A stretch of DNA of 64,000 bases from Cryptomeria japonica (Eukaryota; Streptophyta; Pinopsida; Cupressales; Cupressaceae): NCBI RefSeq assembly GCF_030272615.1, contig NC_081409.1:25985406-26049405 (forward strand). The letters are read 5' to 3'. The notes below the pieces were generated by a model. The model ran no database searches. It had not been told where the DNA came from and saw nothing but the letters and a program-made list of their open reading frames with translations. Shown here piece by piece: positions 36,004 to 48,892 of this stretch. Position numbers and translations under genes: made by a program. The first letter of the stretch is position 1. Each line of letters begins with the position of its first letter.

Positions 36004-36750
36004 GCACCACCCCCACGATAGTAACTTTGTTGTATCTATGCGATTCAAATTGCAATCGATTAGCAGCTCTTCCCCTGCACTTATTGATTTTATCAAACAT
36101 ACAAATACACGGTTTCCCTCACGCGCCTCGAATATGCAATTGGGTTGCCTATAAGTTGACACAGGTCATGTATTGTTTATAAAACCTGCAATATTCCCTG
36201 TTCCTTTTGGCCTTCCGTCAATGTACATAGCCACTCTTTTACTTTGATCATTATCTTTTAGATGTATATAATTTGCTGACAATGCATACCTACGCATACT
36301 TCGTGTATATCGAACCAGCTGCATCCAATTTTTGTAATTGTAATAGGGTCTGACATACTCCATCAATTCAGTATCTTTGTTGTTATAGACCTTTATGCCA
36401 TCCATGTAAAATAGGCCCAAACCATGTAATGATGATGGTGTTATGCGATAAATCTTCCAATTAACACAAAAATCAGTGTTTATTGGATGAAGTTCCTTGG
36501 GTACCCATTGTGTCTGTAGATGTTTGTACTTCAAGGGCACCTTGAGTTCGTCTATGCTCATGTCATCATAAGAACATGACCCCCCTTGAGCAAGAAAGAA
36601 TTCCATGTGTTTATGGAATTTTCTTCTTATCTTTTGACCTCTAGTTGATCTACCTCTTTCAGACCTACTACATGTCTCACTTTCCTCTATTCTTCCTAAA
36701 TTTCCCTCGCTCGAGGAAGACACATCTGACAAATACCTATTTGGTGGTAC
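36004..36750 (-). pseudogene. SET-domain-like exon, copy 2
   Basis: This copy has the same 747-bp length and splice borders as 28632-29378. It is open where copy 1 has its two stops (Gln and Arg instead) but has its own TGA in place of an Arg codon, right after FINNT near 36163. The final motif is again LLIDCN. The lesions are unlike in the two copies, so the exon was duplicated before they arose. The downstream exons are not duplicated, so this copy is an orphan exon. Confidence 0.65.
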
Positions 36751-39570
36751 CTACACTCCATCAAATGAGATAGTTAGGAGAGGGTTGATTGTTATTGTGA
36801 GAGGAAAAGATGATGGTGGGGTCGCCTACCGAGGGGAAGTAAGCAATGAGTTGTCTATGCCAAGTCATACTTTGGTTTGGACCCGTTTTCCAAATGGAAG
36901 GTCAGTGTTAGATTGACCGATGATGACCATGTGATTCGCCAAGATGGATAGGATCTATGGCGAAGTTTGAAAAAAAATTCATAAGCGTGCTGTAAAGGAA
37001 TGGTATGTTATCTGTGCGGGAAAGTTAGAATGGACAGAGTGCAAGCTTGTCAAATTGGAGAAAATAGCAACAAGGTAGGACGACTAGATGTCGACTCATT
37101 TCAGAAAGGCCAGTTTTTTGAAGGTTTGTATTGAGTCAAAATTGATTTGACAAGAAAGGACAATAGTTTCAGAGGCATAAGAGAATTTGGATAACCTCTA
37201 AGTTGGAAATGAAAGATCGTGGATTTCTCGGTAAAATCAGAGGTTTTTTGTTGTCAGGGATTCTCACAGAGGGATAAAGTCAAAAAAGCCTTCATGCCCC
37301 CTCAAACAATCCTTCGAACTTTCACAACCCTTCAAACTTTGAATATCTAAAAGAGGATAATCCAGTGTTTTAAAAGAATTCTGAAGCAAAGTTGTGTAGT
37401 CCCAAGATGAGAAGATCAAAACAAAATCATCCATGTAAGGTGAATCTTGATAGAAAACAAGTGGATTGATTTTCCTCGTGAAAAAGTTGGGATTCGACGG
37501 TGTCCTAGGTCTGACATGCACGATTTCCCTAGTTCACAACTGGCATGGTGAATAGATAGAAGCAAGCATTTAGGAAGATTTTTTTAGCATGAACAGACAA
37601 AACCAAGTGAAGTAATTTTGATTATAAATACAATAAGGTGGTATTTCAGTTGGTAGAAGAGAAAAGAAGCGTCTTTTTTTTTTTGAAGAGCGATTTTTCA
37701 TCACTAAAGAAGATGATGTTTGAGCAGTATCGTGCATGGACTTTTTGAATGCTTGTTGATACCAGATGGATGTTCTTTCTCTTGTGTGAGTTTTCTTTTT
37801 GTCAAAGGGGTTGTGAAAGTTTGAAGGATTGTCAGACGAGGCATGAAATCCATTTCTTATCAGAAAACTCCACTCATGATACATCCTTTGGTACTAATCT
37901 ACCACTAGCTAGCAAGGGATTTGAGGAAGGAGCCCAAAGGGGAATGAAAGAAGGAATTATTTGAGTGGGGATCAGCATCCAGTCATCTCTGCGATGACAT
38001 GGAAGCTGCAACCCCTCCCCAACATATTATGTTTTCCTATAATCTTCTCCTTCCACTTTCTCTAATCCTCGGCATAAAGGTTGGAGAGCTTCCTCTAGTT
38101 TGGGAGCGATTTTACTTCTTGCCAGGATCCAGTTTCCCTTCCAAGAAGGGAAATGTTGTGTAGGAAAGAATGAAACATCTGACAGTTTGATTGAAGACAT
38201 CAAGATAATAATGGCACGGCTCAAGCACTTTTGTTTCTACCAATGTTCAATTACAAATTGTGATTTTGTTTTATCACGGGTGTCAACGTATGGGTAGTTT
38301 TATGGAATATTTTGTAACAGAATTGCGTATGGATTTCTTGGCTTGTTCATTCTAGATGACATGTATCTCTTGGGCTCAATCTTTTTGCTCCCTTATTTTC
38401 TATAGAAGGGAAATCAAGGCCATTAGAAGGGGTTCCAAAATCTCTGAATAGGATCTCTTGTGTAGGTTCAGTCTACAAGATTAAGTTCTAATTTTGAGAA
38501 GTCGTGAGTAAATAGAAGAGGATTGTAATGTCATTTTGCAAAGAAAAATAGAAGATAGTCATCAGTTTCAAATTTCAAATGGGTTCTTCTATAGAAAAAA
38601 TGTATTCCGTTATTTAATAGAAGATAGCTTTTGAAGTTAATATAGATATAATTTAATAATCCTTACTCTCTTGTGTATGATTTTATCATCTTTTGAGTTA
38701 ATGGAATCAAGGGTTTCTTTTGCTCGTTCCATTGTTATGAGGTATGTAATTTTTCATTTCATCCTTTAATCCAAGGGGTTAATTAAAATGCTTGAATGAG
38801 ATTACAAAGGGATAAAGCTTGTACTAGGATTTGATAAGTAGTTTGGGTAAGAAATTACAGAGGGATAAGCTTGTGTTAGATAAATTTCTGTAAATTTTGA
38901 GTCATATTTCATAAACTCATAGCCCAATGCAGTAAGGCATTGGTATATGCTAGCAGATGTCATTAGGTTATTGATTTCTTGTTTGTTTCAATTATGGTTT
39001 ATCATAAATAATTAAAATCAAGACATATTTCCAAGTTTTTATGTATGTTTGAGGTGTCCTACTATCTCATGCTCCAGATAAGGTCAAGGATCACTGAAGA
39101 ATTCATCATTCTTGAGCATTCTCCTTGTTGTTGAGCCCATATAGGAGATTAACTAGAATGAGCTATACCATGTGGATGTCAAGGTGGTTTAGGTGAGAAA
39201 AAAAATCAAAGCTTTGACAAAATATAGTTGCTAAAACCCAACTTCTTATTAAACCACTCCAAGAGGGTGTAAAGAGAAAACAAGCAAATAATAAATTATT
39301 TCTATAGGGTGTATTGACTTATACCTGCCGATCCATGAGAAGAATCGTTGCCTTGCCATTATGTAGACTGTGCAAGATCCTAGTCAAAGGGGTTCAGGTT
39401 CCTGCATATGTAATCCATTTATCTTATGTTATCTTGCATCTTATATGAAGTTTAATCAAATGGTTCACTACCTTGCATAGACAAGGCAGTGAACTATTTG
39501 AAAAAATGTCTCAAAGAAATGTGTTCTCATGGTGATGGAATGCCATGACAATCCATAGTAATTTGAATGG
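36751..39570. other. No recognisable gene (duplicate of 29379-32188)
   Basis: Collinear with unit 1. It has scattered substitutions and small indels, including the loss of a repeated ~12-base segment near 38256, and no new coding. Confidence 0.7.
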
Positions 39571-39778
39571 CATAGAATTCCATCACCATCATTGCATTCC
39601 ATCACCATCATGGCATTCCATCACCATCATTTCATTACATCACGATTATAGCAACTAATTGAGTCTATATTGGCTTTGTTTGTTTCAACACCCGACCCTT
39701 GCTTTGCAACAATCTTATAGGCCCATGTATACCTTTCCCTAGCATCATCTATAGATACTATATTGCTAGAGGACTCAG

Positions 39779-40095
39779 ACAATGTGTAGAGAAGGGTTTG
39801 AACTCTATATTGATAGAAGGTGATGCATAGATACTTATCAATGCTATTAAGAATGGTGCTACACCAAATTGGAAAATACAAAAGATTCTGTGGGACATTA
39901 TGGATTCTCTAAATAAAGTTCTTGACTACGAGGTTGGACATGTTTTCAGGGAGGCAAACATGGCAAACATGGGAATAAATTTAAGGATAAAGGATGACCA
40001 GGTTTCAAGGCAATCCCGAGTGAGGATTTGGAACAAATTCTAGTGGACAACTATGAAGCCTCATGGAGGCAGAAAAAAGAAGGCATTAGATAGGT
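39779..40095 (+). pseudogene. LINE-type RNase H fragment, unit 2
   Basis: Duplicate of 32397-32715 with the same IEGDA-like and VGHVFREAN motifs. A one-base deletion near 40000 shifts the frame relative to unit 1. Confidence 0.6.
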
Positions 40096-41024
40096 ACGAC
40101 TAAGGGAGGGTACTGATCTAGATTCCAAACCACAACTTTGGATCTGGAGTGACAAAGGTGATCCTGATAGACGAAAATAAGGCTTTGATTACCATGAATG
40201 AAGGGACATTGGGAGAAGGTGGCAAGATATTAGGACACTTCAAATCCAAAGATGGATTTGGTTTTCATGAGATATCATATTTCTTTCTCTTTTAGACAGA
40301 ACCCGATGTTTGATAAGGACAAGAAATCATAAGGCCGAGATTAAATAGGAAGGCAGATCCAACAATGAATGTAGGAGGAGAACTGAGGGAAAATGGCCCA
40401 TCACTTTGGTTTGAGTTGCCTATGTGCAGAGGAGACATTTCAGTAGCAATGTAGGAGACTTTTTCATTGTGATGAGCTCACTTGGGATGCGTTGTGGCAT
40501 CTAGCCAAGGCTATTTTGGGTGGGGATAGGCACTGGTGTGATGGTTTTGTCTATAAGACGATTATGTGCCCAATGGTTGGCATCCTTGATTCCAAGGAAG
40601 AATGCATATAGATGATCCCAACATTCAAAGAACATCCTTCAAAGCCTTCATAAAGCATACAAACCCTTGCAATACCAAGAACAAGTCCCTAAAAAACCCT
40701 AGAATATCATTGAAAAGGGAAATGAATAATTCTGATTATGTTTGAAATGCACATAAGATGAAGCTAAGTGATTGCTCACCTATAAACTGATTTCCTCCAC
40801 TATGAATCTCCTCTACTATGCATGAATAAACTCTTCATTCACCACCATCTGCAAATCTGATCCTCTCCTACTCAAAGGGAATGAATTTTTTCAAAGTATT
40901 TTGCTTTGCCTCACGGGAATGAAGTTTTCCGAAGTCTTTTTCTTTGTAGAGTAATTTGAAATTGAAATTGACCTATGGGATATTATAATTATATGTAAAA
41001 ATTAAAATTGATCACCTAAGTGTC

Positions 41025-43195
41025 GACCCCAAGTGAGTCGGTCGCGCGGGATAATATTTGCAAAGAAAGTGCCCCTTGTCCCTTATCTCGCTAGGTGTTT
41101 CAATATGATTTTCAACCTAACAGGATAAGGAAATAATTATTTTCAAAGAGTGCATCTTATCCCGCGACACATTTGCATCAATGATCTAGCATCGCAGGAT
41201 AAGAAGAATGAAAGAATTGCAAAGGAATCATTATCTCATGACAGCTGCAAGGTGAGCAAAGAAGCAACACGAGATAAGGAGCAGCTAAAAGAAACAAGCA
41301 GTAGAGGCCTATCCCGCAATGATCCAAGAGAACTATGAGAGGCCCACAGGATAAGGGTTGTCTTAGGCACAAAGGGGAAATCTTATCCTGTAGGGTCTCA
41401 AAGTTACCATAATAGCATTACAAGGCAACGCGAGACAAGTCAACAAAGAAGGATGCTATGTTTTTCTTATCCCACGTGTTCCCATGGGGATAAGAAAATA
41501 GTAGCGGGATAAGAAAATAAATAAAAATAGGTAAAAGGGCTTATCCCACAGATGGTAGGAACATTAAGGAAAAGGGCTTGCAAGCAGAATGCTATGAGCA
41601 ATGCGGGATAAGGCTTCCAAGGTAAAACACATAAAATCTTATCATGCAAGGATAGAAGAAGGGGTAAATGACATCGCGAGATAAGTAAAACAAGGGAAAT
41701 CTACAATAGAGGATTATCCCATGGAGATAGATGAGATGGCCGAAGGAGCTTCAAAGAATATGAATTTCTAAAGTGACAAAGGGGACTTAAGTATTGCTAA
41801 AAAACCTCAGGACTTAAGTCCATTATTTCCTTGGAAGACCCCGCACACGACCACTTAACCCTTGAAGTTTTCCACGCATTCTAAATGATCACTTAAGTGT
41901 TGACCCCAAGTAACTCGATCGCACAGGATAAGATTTCAAAAGGAAGCGCCTGATGTTTCTTATCCCGCAAGTGGTTTCAATGTGAATTTCAAGCCCCTCG
42001 GATAAGAAGAAAGAAATAATTACAAAGGAGTCCTTATCACACGATAACTACAAATATAGCAAGGAGCAATGCGGGATAAGGAGTGGTCGAAGAAAACAAG
42101 TAGTAAAAGCTTATCCCGCAATGAACCAAGAACACTATGAAATGGTCGTAGGATAAGGGCTGACTTAAATATAAAGGGAGTCTTATCCCATAGGATTTCT
42201 ATGCATCTAGAATAGAATTACAAGGCAATGTGGGATAAGTCAACAATGAAGGATGCAATGATTTTCTTATCTCGCGCGTCCCTGCGGGGATAAGAAAAGT
42301 CTCTCAGGATAACAAAATACTTAAGAAAAAGGTAAAAGGGCTTATCTCATGGGGCAGCAAAGATCTAGAACAATGGTAAAACTCAAAGGTACATCACGGG
42401 ATAATAATTGTGAAGGGGAAATAAGAGAAATTCTTATCTTGCGCATCCCCGCAGGGATAAGAAAGATGCTCCGGGATAAGAAAAGTCTAGTTCAAAATCT
42501 TGTCCCGCGGATGATAAAAACACAAAAACAAGGTCTTGCAGGCAAAAGGCGAAAGGAAGGGTTAAGATCAGCATGGGATAAGATCTCCAAAGAAAGAAAA
42601 TAGAAGCTTATCCCTCAAAGATAGAAGGAATGGCTAGTGATACCACGAGATAAGTAAAACAACGGAAAATTGCATCAGAAGCTTATCCCATAGGATTTCC
42701 ATGTCACTAGAATAGCATTACAAGGCAATGCGAGATAAGTCAACAATGAAGGATGCAATGATTTTCTCATCCTACGTGTCCCCGCGGGGATAAGAAAAGT
42801 GTCTCGCGATAACAAAATACTTAAGAAAAAGGTAAAAGGGCTTATCCCGCAGGGCAGTAAAGATCTAGAACAACAGAGAAACTCAAAGGTGCATCATGGG
42901 ATAAGAACTATGAAGGACAAATAAGAGAAATCCTTATCTCGCGCATCCCCATGGGGATAAGAAAGATGCTTCGAGATAAGAAAAGGCTAGTTCAAAAGCT
43001 TATCCCGCTGATGATAAAAACACAAATAAAGGGGCTTGCAGGTGAAAGGTGAAAGGAAGGGTTAAGATCAACATGGGATAAGATCTCTAGAGAAAGAAAA
43101 TACAAGCTTATCCTGCGAAGGTAGAAGGAATGGCTAGTGACACCACAGGATAAGTAAAACAAAGGAAAAATACAACAGGAGCTTATCCCGCAAAG
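41025..43195. repeat. GGGATAAG / CTTATCCC array, unit 2
   Basis: Counterpart of the unit 1 array, extended at the right. Segments starting near 42349 and 42846 repeat at about 497 bp and again carry paired CTTATC...GGGATAAG words. After 43195 the motif stops and a 470-base leader precedes the ORF at 43666. Confidence 0.85.
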
Positions 43196-43665
43196 AAAGT
43201 TAAGATGGTTGAGGAGGCTTCATGGAGTATGAAATTCTAATTTGACATGAGGAAATTTAAGAGAATTCCATGTCATTATTCAGGGAAGGCTAATGAGAAA
43301 TCATGATTGTCAACTGCTAGGTCAACGAATGAAATTCAAAATTGGTGCAAACGATTACCTATGTCTAACATGAATGAATTAATGGCATCACAATAAATTG
43401 AAAATTCGGTGGCATTATTTCTTACCTTGCATCTAGAGAGATTTTAGAGCAGCATAGAGCAAGAAAAAAGGTGAATTTCAGCATTCCAACGTGCTTCCCA
43501 GTATTTTCAATTGAAGAGCAAACCAGTAAGTGTGTTGTTATCACTTGTGTGCATTATCAAACTACTACAGTAATATATTGAGTTTCCTACGTGTGTGCCC
43601 TAGAAGTTGGTAGATTTTACTCTTGCATTTGTTTTCCAAGTTTTTAATCAATCTAAATTGTTAAG

Positions 43666-46600
43666 ATGGAATCCCTTGCTGAGAAATCTTCTACCCTTGT
43701 TGCCAAGAAAGCCTACGTAACTGAGGCAAGATCCTCAATTCCCATCACTAAGGCTACACCTCTAGATATGGTTCTCCCCGTGAAAGAAATTGCAGGTTCC
43801 CCTTACATGCAACCAAGCCCTAGAACCACCTCGCAAGTATCAAAGGAGGCAGAAGCTAGCTCCCCTCTAAAAGAGAAGGCCACAAAGAGAAAAAGAAAAA
43901 CTGTCTGAAAGACCATCACTATCATTTTTGATAGTGAATCTTCAGATGATCCCTCTTCCGCTCCTAAAATAGGGAAGCCCACTCCAAAGAAGAGGAAGAG
44001 CACCAAGAAGGCTTTAGCCAAAGCTGCCTCTGCTAAAACCCCATCCCCTGCATATGATGCTCCTACTCCACTTAATCCATCTGCTAAGGAAGCCCCAATT
44101 TCTCAAAAGACAATCCCATGAGGAGAAAACCCTCAAGAGCTAGCCAAAGAGGTTGCTCAAACAAAAGAAAAGACCCCCAAGCCTGAAAAGAACTCTAGGA
44201 AGTCATCCAAAGGGGATTCATCAGCTCAGATAGAGCAACCACCAGTGCAACCTACCACTCATCTTGCTCCTTCCACAACCCCTAAAGAGTTGCAACAAGA
44301 GGTTGAATAGAGATTGGAAGAAATCGCACGAAGGGCAACTATACAAACTAGGAGCCTATCCCAAGACCTGTTGGAATTATTTGAGGGATCCACAATGCAG
44401 GATCATCTGAGGACTTTCTTCAATGACAAAGAGGCAGGGTGTATGGATGCCTTCACCAAGGAAAGGAGCTAGGACATTTTTCATTCATTCTATGGCAACA
44501 CAGACAAGGCCATCCCAGTGTGCAACCCCTAGACACTAAACCTTAGCAAATTGGTGGTTCCCAATGTTTTTGTAGAGCCTATGCTCATAAGGGAGTTGGA
44601 AAAGGCATATGATGTTCCAAGTTGGATGGTTAGGACTACTGAAGGATATGTCCTACTAGACATCTCCCAGGGCTATCATTCAATGTTTTGATTTAGATAA
44701 GTCTGCCCTCACAATTATAAATAGGGATAATTTGAAGAGGGACTATGAGAACAAAAAGGATAGGTATAGGAAGGATCTTGTTCCTCATTTCATGAAGAAA
44801 CTTTACAAAAACTCACAAAATTATTTCCTACCATTTGAAAGGGAGCCCTTCAAGCTTGATTGTTTTGAGTTCTATTTTATTAAAACCTATTATGCACTAG
44901 GACAAGTCCTTGGAGTTGATTGTGAGCTCACCAAATTGCCCATTGATTTTATGATGATGGCCATCAACATTTAGCACCCCACAATAAATTAATTGTATGA
45001 TTTTTCAAGTTCTATTCATGAGAAGATTCATGAGGGATTGGTGAGAGTTGAAAGTAAGGATGAATATTTGGTATTCTTGCACTATTCATTGGTGTGCCAC
45101 TTAATTATTTATCAAAATAGAGCATATTGGGGCCCAGAGCTGAGAATAAAGATAATTGATCCCTACATATGTCTCCATTGGCCAATGCAAAGATGGACCC
45201 AGGTTTGGGACAAGGGATCTAAGTTTGGTAATTTTTGTGTATTCTTTGACCATTTTGTGTTGAATATTTTCACAAGACTTGGGGTAGTACTGTCGAGGCT
45301 GCCTAAAGAGAATCAAAATATTGAGAATAAAGAGTTGCAGGGTTGATGGACATGTCTACGGTGAGGGTGCATTCACCCACAATTTTGGGGATTTCTTCTT
45401 TTATGGCAATTGTACAATAATAAGAATTTATGGATGTCAGCAAGGACCCCATGTATTGCCTATTGTTGTCTCTCCAAGGTTAGCATTCCTCGAATTCATC
45501 TGGAAAATGATTTGGATAGAGAGGGAGCAGATCAAATCTGATAGAAAGGGAAAATTTATCCCCAGGAAAACAATTTTCAATGAATTCAGTGTAGGTTGTG
45601 AGACCTTGCAGAAGGTATAGGATTGTTTGGTGAAGAATTGCAGGTTGAGGATTTCCCAAGCCAGACATTTTGACCATGAAGGTTGTATAAATGGAATTAG
45701 GGTAAATAAATTGAAGGAAAAGGGGTATTTTCATTCTTTTGTAGAAAGAGAAGATCTGATTAGGGATGCTCATCCATGCGAGGTAGAGCAAAGGAGGAAG
45801 AAGTGGTACCTCATGAATAAATTTGAAAAGGAAAGGAAACAATAGGATCCCAATTTTGTAGGTTCCTTACGGCACTTCAGGGATGATTTTGCTAGAATAT
45901 CTTTCATGTTAAGAAAGGCAAAGGATATAATAAATGAGTTGCAGAGAACAGAGGCCAAGGAAAAGGGAGTGGAATACAAAGGAAAACCAATTGATCCAGC
46001 TCCCAAGGCTTAGACTAAGGAAGCACCTGCAGAGTCCTCCAAAGGGGGTGTACAGAAGGATGAGGGGGAAACAATAGAGCAGGTTAGGAAGAATGAAAGA
46101 GGAAAGGCTAAAATATTTTACTTTGCAGATATCCAAGAGGATTTTAATACTTTGGTGCTGCCACCTTCTCCTCCAAGGGAAACATTCCAAGATGATGCAA
46201 ATGCCAAATTTTTCAATGTCTAGACAAGGCTCTCATGCCAAGCAGAATCCCTATAGAAGAAGCAGATGATAAGAGGATTATTTCTTCAAATAACTTTATG
46301 GTGGATGACAATTTTTTTATTACCCCTGAGTTTAGATCATTTTGGCTAAGGGAGAAATTGAAGAACATGTTTGATGAAGAAATATCAATTTTGACAGGAA
46401 TAATTTTGGTTTCACTCCTCAAAAGACTAGAGAAATGGTAGTGAAAAGAGGAGTTCTCTTTGTCTCAGGGTGAAATTTTGAGAGAATTTTCTTGTTAGAT
46501 CAGATCATGCGGCAGAAGGACCCCAATTTTGCTAGAGAGTTTGGAGATCATGGATCCTATGTAAATATAAGTTCAAAAGTTTTTGCTTTATGGTCAAAGG

Positions 46601-47616
46601 CCCCTAGCACTAAAAAGCCCTTGGTTTTGCAAGGGGTACAACACAAAATAGGGTATGTTGTTGTAAGGACCTTACAGGACACTACATATTCAGAGGCTGT
46701 AGCAATTTCAAAGCATGCAGTCCAATTTTCTCAACTGGCAGTAGAGGATTTAGAGAAAAAGCATATAAAGCTAAAGGATATGCATGTTGTTTTGAATACC
46801 AAGTACAATGAATTATTTGTTGAGAACATTGCATTGAAAGAGAAAATAAAGATGGAAAATGACTCTTTTGGAGGAATTAGACCCGAGGAGCTTGAGAAGA
46901 TAAACAAAGAAATGTGAAGGGTCAAAGATGAAGTTGTAAGCAATTATTTTAAAATTAGGAAAGATTCAATTTTGACAATTTCAAATAAAATAATTGATAA
47001 ATTGGATAAAGTCCACACTTTATATTCTTTAACATCCAAGCTCTTGAGTCAGCTTGATGAATTCATTGCATTCTTTCAACCAATCAGAGCTATGTGACTG
47101 CCAAAGGGTCAAACCTTGAAGGAGGTTATGTTAGCAGTGAAAAATGTGGCTCGGCCACCTCAGATTGTAGGGGTAACTTGGAAAAATTATAATTTATTGA
47201 ATAAAGAGTTACCCAACATAGAGGAGGAAAGGAAAGCATTGATGGGAATGATTGATTCTTTCCAAGGACTCAAAAAGTGGCATGTTTCTACAATTTTGAT
47301 AGATGATGGACAAATTAAGAGCTTAGAAGAATGGAAACAGGGTTTCCAGGAAGCAATAAACAATGTCTTGACATCCTTGGAAGGTGATCCAAACCAAGGA
47401 GATGCATTTCTTAATATTGTTGATAAAATTATGGAAGTAGAGAAATGGTATCATAGATTTCCCCTAGGAGTAGCAGTTGTGCATGCCCATGAAATAAAGG
47501 AAGCTATGAATAAATTGCATAGCCTGAAGGGTTTTTCTTGGCCAGCTGATGAGATTGAGGCACTACATAAAAATTACTGCTCCTTGGAAGAAGAGAAGCC
47601 TGAAGAAGAGGACTAG
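43666..47616 (+). pseudogene. Long unknown ORF, plus strand
   Basis: I do not recognise this protein. The ATG at 43666 opens a Ser/Pro/Lys-rich, probably disordered segment with KKRK-type basic clusters that could act as nuclear signals. After stops the frame continues through a globular region (about 44330-45350 and 45321-46230), changing frame twice. The last ~1.1 kb (46492-47616) is one frame with a stop at 46914-46916 and another near 47096; it encodes a long Lys/Glu coiled coil ending in an acidic tail (EEEKPEEED). No retroelement enzyme motif is seen. The plan of basic disordered part, globular part and C-terminal coiled coil recalls the ORF at 1445-4790, though I see no direct sequence match. 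It could belong to a pol-less LTR element. Confidence 0.55.
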
Positions 47617-48560
47617 TCATAGTCTTTCCATTTTTTCTATTCCTAAAAGTTTTGTGTAGGATGTTCATTTTGGTAAAATGATTAGAACACTCAGCTAACA
47701 AGGAGCAGTCTCCAAGACACCTACCACCGCATGCTAGATTGCATTTTTTGATCCTGATAGAAGCATATATTAAGTACAAATGTGAGAACATCTTTTGCAG
47801 ACCCATAGCTCTAACTTCCAAGATGATGCCTTTTCAGTCACCATCATTAATGCAGGTTGCACACAGAGGTCAAGGTCTTAGGCTTTAGGTCTTTTTTGTA
47901 ATGCAATTATATTTTGACATGTGTCTTCTTCGAACTAAAGCTTGTTTTTCTCCCTTGTGTTATAAAAGGGAATTCAGGGCCAAGAAGAAGGATTCCGGAC
48001 TCTTGATTTGTATGGATTAGAGAAACCTTAATATAACAGCAAAGAGTCTTCTAGCAGTTTTGGTGACTTGTTGTAATATTTTCATGAATTTATCAATTTT
48101 ATATTGAAAATCAATAAAGAGATCATTCATTTTTTTCTCATATCTTTTCTGCTATGTTGTATGAATTATTGTGTTAATGACATGCAATCTATCTTCTCCA
48201 AGGGGGAATCTGTATTTTTGGATGGGTTTCATTTCAAGATAAATGAACTAAATAGTATCAGGTGCACCATACATCATGATAGGAATCATTGTGTTATTGC
48301 ATAACAAACAATTAAAATTATTCATCCTTTAAATTTTTCATAAATATATCAGCAAGGAACACAACATGATGCAAATATTTGTAATGTAAAAGTATAAATG
48401 AATTGACATGTAAAGATACATGTAAAGATAATCACAGAGTAAAATTCTACCCACATAATTACAAACAAGTCCTCCCACATAATCACAACATTTAGATTTC
48501 ACCAAAAAATATTAAGAAATCAATATCAAATAGATAATATATTAATCACATACATCATAC
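47617..48560 (+). promoter_or_regulatory. LTR-like promoter core, otherwise empty
   Basis: CTCCCTTGTGTTATAAAAGGG at 47953-47973 contains a TATA box, followed within 150 bases by a leader resembling 30960-31420, and an AATAAA at about 48112. This order suits the promoter and polyadenylation signals of an LTR. No LTR borders could be set. The stretch 48180-48560 shows nothing. Confidence 0.4.
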
Positions 48561-48647
48561 ATTTAAATCATGTCATTGATCTTCCTCTTCATCCAACTAT
48601 TTGTCAGTATCTTCCGATCCATAATCAACATTGTAAGGATTATTGGT

Positions 48648-48650
48648 CAT

Positions 48651-48738
<88 letters not shown>

Positions 48739-48811
48739 GCATCATCATCATCATCACCACCACCACCACCACCACCACCACCACCACCACCACCACCACC
48801 ACCACCACCAG

Positions 48812-48892
<81 letters not shown>
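48648..48892. repeat. (TCA)n(CCA)n(TCA)n microsatellite in the transposase tail
   Basis: About 245 bases of perfect or near-perfect triplets: TCA units, then about 18 CCA units (48755-48810), then TCA units. In the minus-strand transposase frame they read poly-Asp, poly-Gly and poly-Asp, continuing the DUF4216-like frame after one stop at 48993. Confidence 0.95.

Larger units (their letters stand above)
35767..42906. repeat. 7.4-kb tandem duplication, unit 2
   Basis: Second copy of 28392-35766. It lacks about 247 bases corresponding to 34163-34410; the deletion joins two GGCTTATCCC words. Beyond 42906 the array continues into sequence that unit 1 lost at its junction, which marks unit 2 as carrying the original right flank. 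Confidence 0.9.

Noticed and set aside
33640-43195. CRISPR-like array
   Set aside because: The short word is too short, occurs in both orientations and has irregular spacing; the surroundings are eukaryotic.
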